From: Ga0077560 sp046330435
Lineage (GTDB): Bacteria; Actinomycetota; Thermoleophilia; Miltoncostaeales; Miltoncostaeaceae
Assembly (NCBI GenBank): GCA_046330435.1
Contig: JAXLST010000008.1
Span: forward strand, 186,001-250,000
Direction of reading: 5' to 3'
Length of the DNA stretch: 64,000 bases
Shown here: positions 59,202 through 64,000 of the stretch, in pieces
Position numbering within the stretch: position 1 is the stretch's first letter
Layout of the letters: each line of letters begins with the position of its first letter
Notes under the pieces: model-generated
What the model was told of the DNA's origin: nothing
Databases searched by the model: none
Seen by the model: the letters and a program-made list of their open reading frames with translations, nothing else
Made by a program: the position numbers and the translations under genes

Positions 59202-60211
59202 TTACCCGGCGGCCTCCAGGGGGCCGGCCGTCCAGCCGGCGCCGAGCCGCACCGCCGTGTCGATGTCCTCCCGGGATGCGATGCCCTCGGCGGCGAGGCG
59301 CTCCGCCTCGTCGCGCGCGGCGTCGTAGTAGGCGCCGGCCACGGTGCGGACGAGCCCGCGGGGGGCCTCCACCGGCGGCACCGGCCCGTCGAAGAACCCG
59401 CCGCCGTTCTTGCGGCCCAGGCGGCGCCCGGCCACCATCCGCGCGCCCACGCCGCCGTCGTCGAACCGGTCGCCGTACGCGCGCTGCAGGTCGCCGCGGA
59501 TGTGCTCGTACGTGTCCAGCCCGACGAGGTCCGCCAGCGCGTGGGGTCCCATGGGCGACGGGCCGGCGGCCACCACGGCGGCGTCCGCCTCGGCGGGGTC
59601 GGCCGCACCGGTGGCGACGAACCCGGCCACCATCGCGCGCAGCAGCACGCGGTTCACCACGAACCCCGGGCACTCCCGCACCGCCACCGGCGTCTTGCCG
59701 AGGCCGGCGGCGAACGCCGCGGCCCGGTCCGCCACGTCGTGCGCGGTCTCCGCGCCGCGGATCACCTCGACCAGGCGCATCACGCTCGGCGGGTTGAAGA
59801 AGTGCAAGCCCACCACGCGGCCGGCGGGCGCGGCCGCCGCGCCCAGCTCGGTGATCGAGAGCCCCGAGGTGTTGCTGGCCACGATGGTGTGCTCCGGCAC
59901 CGCCGCGGCGATCCGCGCCATCACGTCGCGCTTGAGCTCCATGCGCTCCGGCACGGCCTCGATGACCGGGTCGCACCCGGCGACGGCCGCCACGTCGGTG
60001 GCGGTGCCCACCCGTGCGACCGCGGCGTCCAGGTCCCCCTGGGTGAGCCGTTCCCGGCGCACCATGCGGTCGCCGGCGGCCCGGGCGTGGGCCAGGCCGC
60101 GCTCGAGCGCGGCCGCGTCGATGTCCACGAGCGTCACCTCGTGCCCGGCCAGGGCGGCCACCAGCGCGATCTCGGCGCCCATCACGCCGGCGCCCACCAC
60201 CGCGACGCGGC

Positions 60212-60215
<4 letters not shown>
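59202..60215 (-). CDS. 3-Hydroxyacyl-CoA dehydrogenase
   Basis: 337 residues from GTG 60215, coupled by GTGA to the acyl-CoA dehydrogenase. NAD-binding VAVVGAGVMGAEIALVAALAG, EAVPERMELKRDVMARI, SNTSGLSITELG, and the catalytic His region VGLHFFNPPSVMRLVEVIRG. The C-terminal domain has CPGFVVNRVLLRAMVAGF and GPHALADLVGLDTYEHI, with an extra tail beyond the usual 285 residues. Oxidises 3-hydroxyacyl-CoA to 3-oxoacyl-CoA. With the next gene it forms a beta-oxidation step pair. Confidence 0.93.
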
Positions 60216-61375
<1,160 letters not shown>

Positions 61376-61422
61376 GGGGTCTCCTCGGCGAGGTGTCTCG
61401 GCGGTCCGAAGCATCACTATCT

Positions 61423-61461
61423 AACAATCAGTTGTCAAGATGTTTGGCGTCTGCGTATCAT
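61423..61461 (+). promoter_or_regulatory. marR promoter with overlapping operator
   Basis: Candidate -35 TTGTCA (61432-61437), 18-bp spacer and -10 TATCAT (61456-61461). The dyad ACAAtcagTTGT (61424-61435) overlaps the -35, as expected of an autoregulating MarR. The -10 ends 8 nt before the ATG, so the message would be essentially leaderless. Confidence 0.6.
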
Positions 61462-61469
61462 CCGCCGCC

Positions 61470-61979
61470 ATGGACGCCGACGACCCCGTCGAGAAGGCCC
61501 GCCGCAACTGGGTGCGGGCCGGCCACCCCGACGAGTCGGGCTTCGTCGTGCTCGTGTCGATGCTGCGCTCCTACGGCATCCTGGTGCGGGAGCTGGAGGC
61601 CGCCCTGCGGCCCGTGGGCGTCACGCTCTCCCGTCTGGAGGTGCTCCTGCTGCTGAGCTTCAGCCGGGACCGCCGCCTGCCCACCATGCGGCTGGGCGAC
61701 CTCCTGATGATCCGCGGCTCCAGCGCCACCTACCTGGTGGACAAGCTGGCCGACCAGGGCCTGGTGGAGCGGCACGCGGACCCCGCCGACCGGCGCGTGA
61801 GCATCGTCGCCCTCACCGCCGAGGGCGAGCGGCGGCTGGAGGAGGGCGTGCGGGCGCTGGCCGGCGCCGGGTTCGGCCCCATCGGCGCGATGGGCGAGGA
61901 CGACCGCCGGGCCCTCGCCGACCAGCTGGCGGTGCTGCGCGGCGCCGGCGCCCCCGCCATCGGGACGGCCGCCGAATGA
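61470..61979 (+). CDS. MarR-family transcriptional regulator
   Basis: 169 residues from ATG 61470 (ATG 61440 is in frame but lies within the promoter). Winged helix: LRPVGVTLSRLEVLLLLSFS, LGDLLMIRGSSATYLVDKLA (recognition helix), then ADPADRRVSIVALTAEGERR, the beta wing with D-x-R. It is divergent from the acyl-CoA dehydrogenase unit and upstream of the nitroreductase/BadI-like unit, so it probably controls both. BadR, a MarR protein, regulates cyclohexanecarboxylate genes in Rhodopseudomonas. Confidence 0.9.
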   Translation: MDADDPVEKARRNWVRAGHPDESGFVVLVSMLRSYGILVRELEAALRPVGVTLSRLEVLLLLSFSRDRRLPTMRLGDLLMIRGSSATYLVDKLADQGLVERHADPADRRVSIVALTAEGERRLEEGVRALAGAGFGPIGAMGEDDRRALADQLAVLRGAGAPAIGTAAE

Positions 61980-62070
61980 CCCGCCGGGCGGCCCCGAGGT
62001 TCCCCTTCCCACCCACCGATGCGGCTCGTAGCGTCCGCCGCGACCCACCCATGGACCAGGAGCGATGAGC

Positions 62071-63102
62071 ATGGCCGACACCGTTGGCGCGCCGCCGGCG
62101 AACCAGATCCCCGACGTCCCGATCCTCCGTGCCCTCGGGAACCGCCGCAGCATCCGGTACTTCGACCCCGACCGCGAGGTCGAGCGGTGGAAGATCGAGA
62201 CGATGCTCCAGGCCGCGCGCTTCGCGTCCTGCCAGGGGAACATCAACTGCACCGAGGCGATCGTGGTGCGCCGTGACGAGTGCGAGCACTGGGACGAGCT
62301 GGAGGAGTGCGTCTCCGGTTTCAACGTGCAGATCATCAACCAGGCGTCGCACCTCATCCTGTGGCTCACGAACATCAACGCCTGGTACGGCCGCGCGGTG
62401 GACGGCATCAGCTCGCTGAGCCTCTCGGGCGCCGCCACCAAGTACCACGGGTGGAACTACGAGTTCTCGATGACGCAGACGATCCCGCGGCTCATGAGCT
62501 TCCCGCCGGAGCGCACCGAGATGCTCCTGCGGTTCGAGAGCGGCCAGGCCGTCGCCAACGCGATGGCGGCGGGCGTGGGCCTGGGCGTGGGCAACCTGCT
62601 CATCGCCTTCGGCCGCAAGCCCGGTGGCGTGGAGAAGGCGTTCGGCCTGCCGCCGAACTACAAGTTCACCTGGGGCCACGCCGTCGGCTACCCGCTGGAG
62701 GAGGAGAAGGCCGGCGGCCAGCGCCCCCGCCTGAAGTTCGAGAAGCTCTTCCACGACAACGCGCTCGGCGTGCCGTACACCTGCCACCCGGACACCGAGG
62801 CCATGCTCCGCGAGAAGGGCCTCATCCAGGAGCAGTCGCCCACCGACGGCCGGTTCGACGAGATCGTGAGGATCGCCGAGGACCATGGCCGGGACGCCGG
62901 GATGCTCTACTTCCCGGCCGCCGAGATCCGGCGCCTCATGGCCGACGAGGACTGGGACTTCGGCCCCCGCATCCGGGCGAAGGCCGAGCAGGTGCTCGCC
63001 ACCGAGCAGCTGCCCGAGTACCCCCAGGAGATGAAGGACACGTTCGTCAAGCTCATGAACGAGCGCGGGATCGACGCGTCGAAGTTCCTGCCCAAGGAGT
63101 AG
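62071..63102 (+). CDS. Nitroreductase-family flavoprotein
   Basis: 343 residues from ATG 62071 (AGGAG with 8-nt spacing; ATG 62065 is too close). N terminus ALGNRRSIRYFDPDREVERW has the R-R-S-I-R FMN-phosphate motif, and AARFASCQGNINCTEAIVV the second FMN block. GLGVGNLLIAFGRKPG is the dimer/FMN site. It is about 130 residues longer than a simple NfsB because of an added C-terminal region (YTCHPDTEAMLREKGL, then AEQVLATEQLPEYPQEMKD). The reaction is unknown; its place directly before a ring hydrolase suggests reduction or oxidation of a CoA or acid intermediate. Confidence 0.88.
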   Translation: MADTVGAPPANQIPDVPILRALGNRRSIRYFDPDREVERWKIETMLQAARFASCQGNINCTEAIVVRRDECEHWDELEECVSGFNVQIINQASHLILWLTNINAWYGRAVDGISSLSLSGAATKYHGWNYEFSMTQTIPRLMSFPPERTEMLLRFESGQAVANAMAAGVGLGVGNLLIAFGRKPGGVEKAFGLPPNYKFTWGHAVGYPLEEEKAGGQRPRLKFEKLFHDNALGVPYTCHPDTEAMLREKGLIQEQSPTDGRFDEIVRIAEDHGRDAGMLYFPAAEIRRLMADEDWDFGPRIRAKAEQVLATEQLPEYPQEMKDTFVKLMNERGIDASKFLPKE

Positions 63103-63104
63103 CG

Positions 63105-63911
63105 GTGGAGTACGAGGACGTCCTGTACGCGACCGGCGGCGGCCGGGCGACCATCACGATCAACCGCCCGGACCGGCTCAACGCCTTCCGCGGCAGGACG
63201 ATCCTCGAGCTGTGCGACGCCTTCGAGCGCGCCGCCGACGACGAGGCCGTGGGGGTCATCGTCTTCACCGGCGCGGGCGAGCGGGCGTTCTGCGTGGGCG
63301 GCGACGTGCGCGAGCCCACGCGGACGATGGCGGAGAAGCGGGCCGGGCACATCCTCGGCCCGCGGCTCGCCGCCGCGATGCGCAACAACGGCAAGCCGAT
63401 CATCTGCCGCGTGCGCGGCTGGTGCATCGGCGGCGGCAACGAGTTCAACATCCTCAGCGACCTCACGATCACCGACACCACCGGCAGGTTCGGCCAGGCC
63501 GGTCCCAAGATCGGCAGCGCCCCCCTGTGGTGGGGGTGCCAGCTCATGCCGGCGATCGTGGGCGAGAAGAAGGCCCGGGAGATCCTGTTCCTGGTGCGCC
63601 ACTACAGCGCGCAGGAGGCCCTGGACATGGGCCTGGTGAACGCGGTGGTGGAGCCGGAGGCGCTGGACGCCACCGTCGACGGGTGGTGCGAGGAGATCCT
63701 GCGCAAGAGCCCGCAGGGGCTGCGCCTGGCCAAGCTCGCCCTCAACGCGGCAACCGACGCCCTCCACGGGCCGGTGAACCACGGGATGGAGCTGATGGCG
63801 ATCAACCACGTGTACGGGCCGGAGCCCGGTGAGGGCATCCGGTCGTTCCAGGAGAAGCGGCCCGCCGACTGGCGGCCCTTCCGCGGCGGAGAGGGGCCGG
63901 AGCCCGGATGA
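63105..63911 (+). CDS. BadI/MenB/Oah-like enoyl-CoA hydratase family hydrolase
   Basis: 268 residues from GTG 63105 (AAGGAG 6 nt upstream). Crotonase fold: ATITINRPDRLNAFRG, FTGAGERAFCVGGDVRE (first oxyanion loop), RVRGWCIGGGNEFNILSDL (second), and FGQAGPKIGSAPLWWGCQLM. NRPDRLNAFRG and VGEKKAREILFL strongly recall BadI, 2-ketocyclohexanecarboxyl-CoA hydrolase, and MenB. The catalytic stretch S-x-D-x-G-Y-G of those enzymes is here SAPLWWG, losing the Asp and Tyr; SAP recalls Oah/BamA, the 6-oxocyclohexenecarbonyl-CoA hydrolases. A C-C bond-cleaving ring hydrolase or hydratase is likely; the exact substrate is open. Confidence 0.82.
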   Translation: MEYEDVLYATGGGRATITINRPDRLNAFRGRTILELCDAFERAADDEAVGVIVFTGAGERAFCVGGDVREPTRTMAEKRAGHILGPRLAAAMRNNGKPIICRVRGWCIGGGNEFNILSDLTITDTTGRFGQAGPKIGSAPLWWGCQLMPAIVGEKKAREILFLVRHYSAQEALDMGLVNAVVEPEALDATVDGWCEEILRKSPQGLRLAKLALNAATDALHGPVNHGMELMAINHVYGPEPGEGIRSFQEKRPADWRPFRGGEGPEPG

Positions 63912-64000
63912 GCGAATGGACGGACTGGTACCGGCGGGAGGACCCCACCACCTGGGTGCTCGCCCGCATCCTGAGTGACCGCGCCGAGGCGCACCCCGAC
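63908..64000 (+). CDS. AMP-dependent acyl-CoA ligase, N-terminal fragment
   Basis: The gene runs off the right edge; only 31 residues are visible (MSEWTDWYRREDPTTWVLAR, then ILSDRAEAHPD). They align with the first residues of the degenerate synthetase at 58194, and AEAHPD is the normal opening of acyl-CoA ligases (peptides before P-D-x-x-A-hydrophobic). The ATG overlaps the previous stop (ATGA), so it belongs to the same unit as the BadI-like gene and would activate the starting acid. Confidence 0.7.
   Translation, partial: MSEWTDWYRREDPTTWVLARILSDRAEAHPD

Overview
The window is about 64 kb of very GC-rich, densely coding bacterial chromosome. Third codon positions are strongly GC biased, GTG starts are frequent and genes often overlap by 4 nt (GTGA or ATGA). 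The run rplM-rpsI-glmM-glmS-acpS-nnrD-alr, a GuaB3-type IMP dehydrogenase next to guaA, and the murI/rph/rdgB neighbourhood point to Actinomycetota. A deep-branching lineage such as Thermoleophilia is my guess, not something shown by the sequence. I found no rRNA, tRNA, CRISPR array, insertion sequence or prophage.

Layout. 1-5.1 kb: cell-envelope genes (two NlpC/P60 proteins, Lgt, a CAP-domain protein), a DMT exporter and a PduO-type cobalamin adenosyltransferase. 5.2-13.7 kb, minus strand: one probable eight-gene operon from rplM to a tRNA nucleotidyltransferase, linking ribosomal proteins L13/S9 to amino-sugar, D-Ala and ACP supply. 13.9-23.4 kb: a small Cys/His protein, a membrane protein, a large secreted hydrolase, guaA/guaB3, a PfkB kinase and a D,D-carboxypeptidase. 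Two clusters of an unusual paired palindromic repeat lie here. 23.4-30 kb: pyrF, an AEC transporter, a CsoR-family repressor divergent from a DUF4396-type membrane protein, and a cluster of prepilin-like genes. 30-39.4 kb: a ferric-iron-type ABC importer, a tandem MFS pair, proA, a frameshifted MFS gene and a SnoaL-like protein. 39.7-42.4 kb: groES-groEL with two CIRCE operators shared with a divergent acetyltransferase. 42.4-50 kb: rph/rdgB, a sirtuin, a membrane diguanylate cyclase, twin alpha/beta hydrolases and murI. 50-56.8 kb: a flavin reductase, two small proteins with similar tails, and a lipid/glycan group (UPF0104, PAP2, GDPD-like, GT2), then a 25-residue membrane peptide. 56.9-64 kb: an acyl-CoA catabolic block (degenerate acyl-CoA ligase, PAP2 protein, 3-hydroxyacyl-CoA dehydrogenase, acyl-CoA dehydrogenase) divergent from a MarR regulator, followed by a nitroreductase-like flavoprotein, a BadI/Oah-like hydrolase and the start of an intact ligase.

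Most notable points: (1) seven copies of a 32-bp element made of two CCAATTGG palindromes held exactly 20 bp apart, with GATC-core relatives and a matching hairpin motif between copies; (2) the last cluster, which resembles an alicyclic/aromatic ring-opening CoA pathway with an altered hydrolase active-site motif; (3) an NlpC/P60 protein whose catalytic Cys is Ala; (4) a CsoR-like repressor lacking the third copper ligand, with twin operators; (5) a shared basic-GLL C-terminal tail on two neighbouring small proteins.
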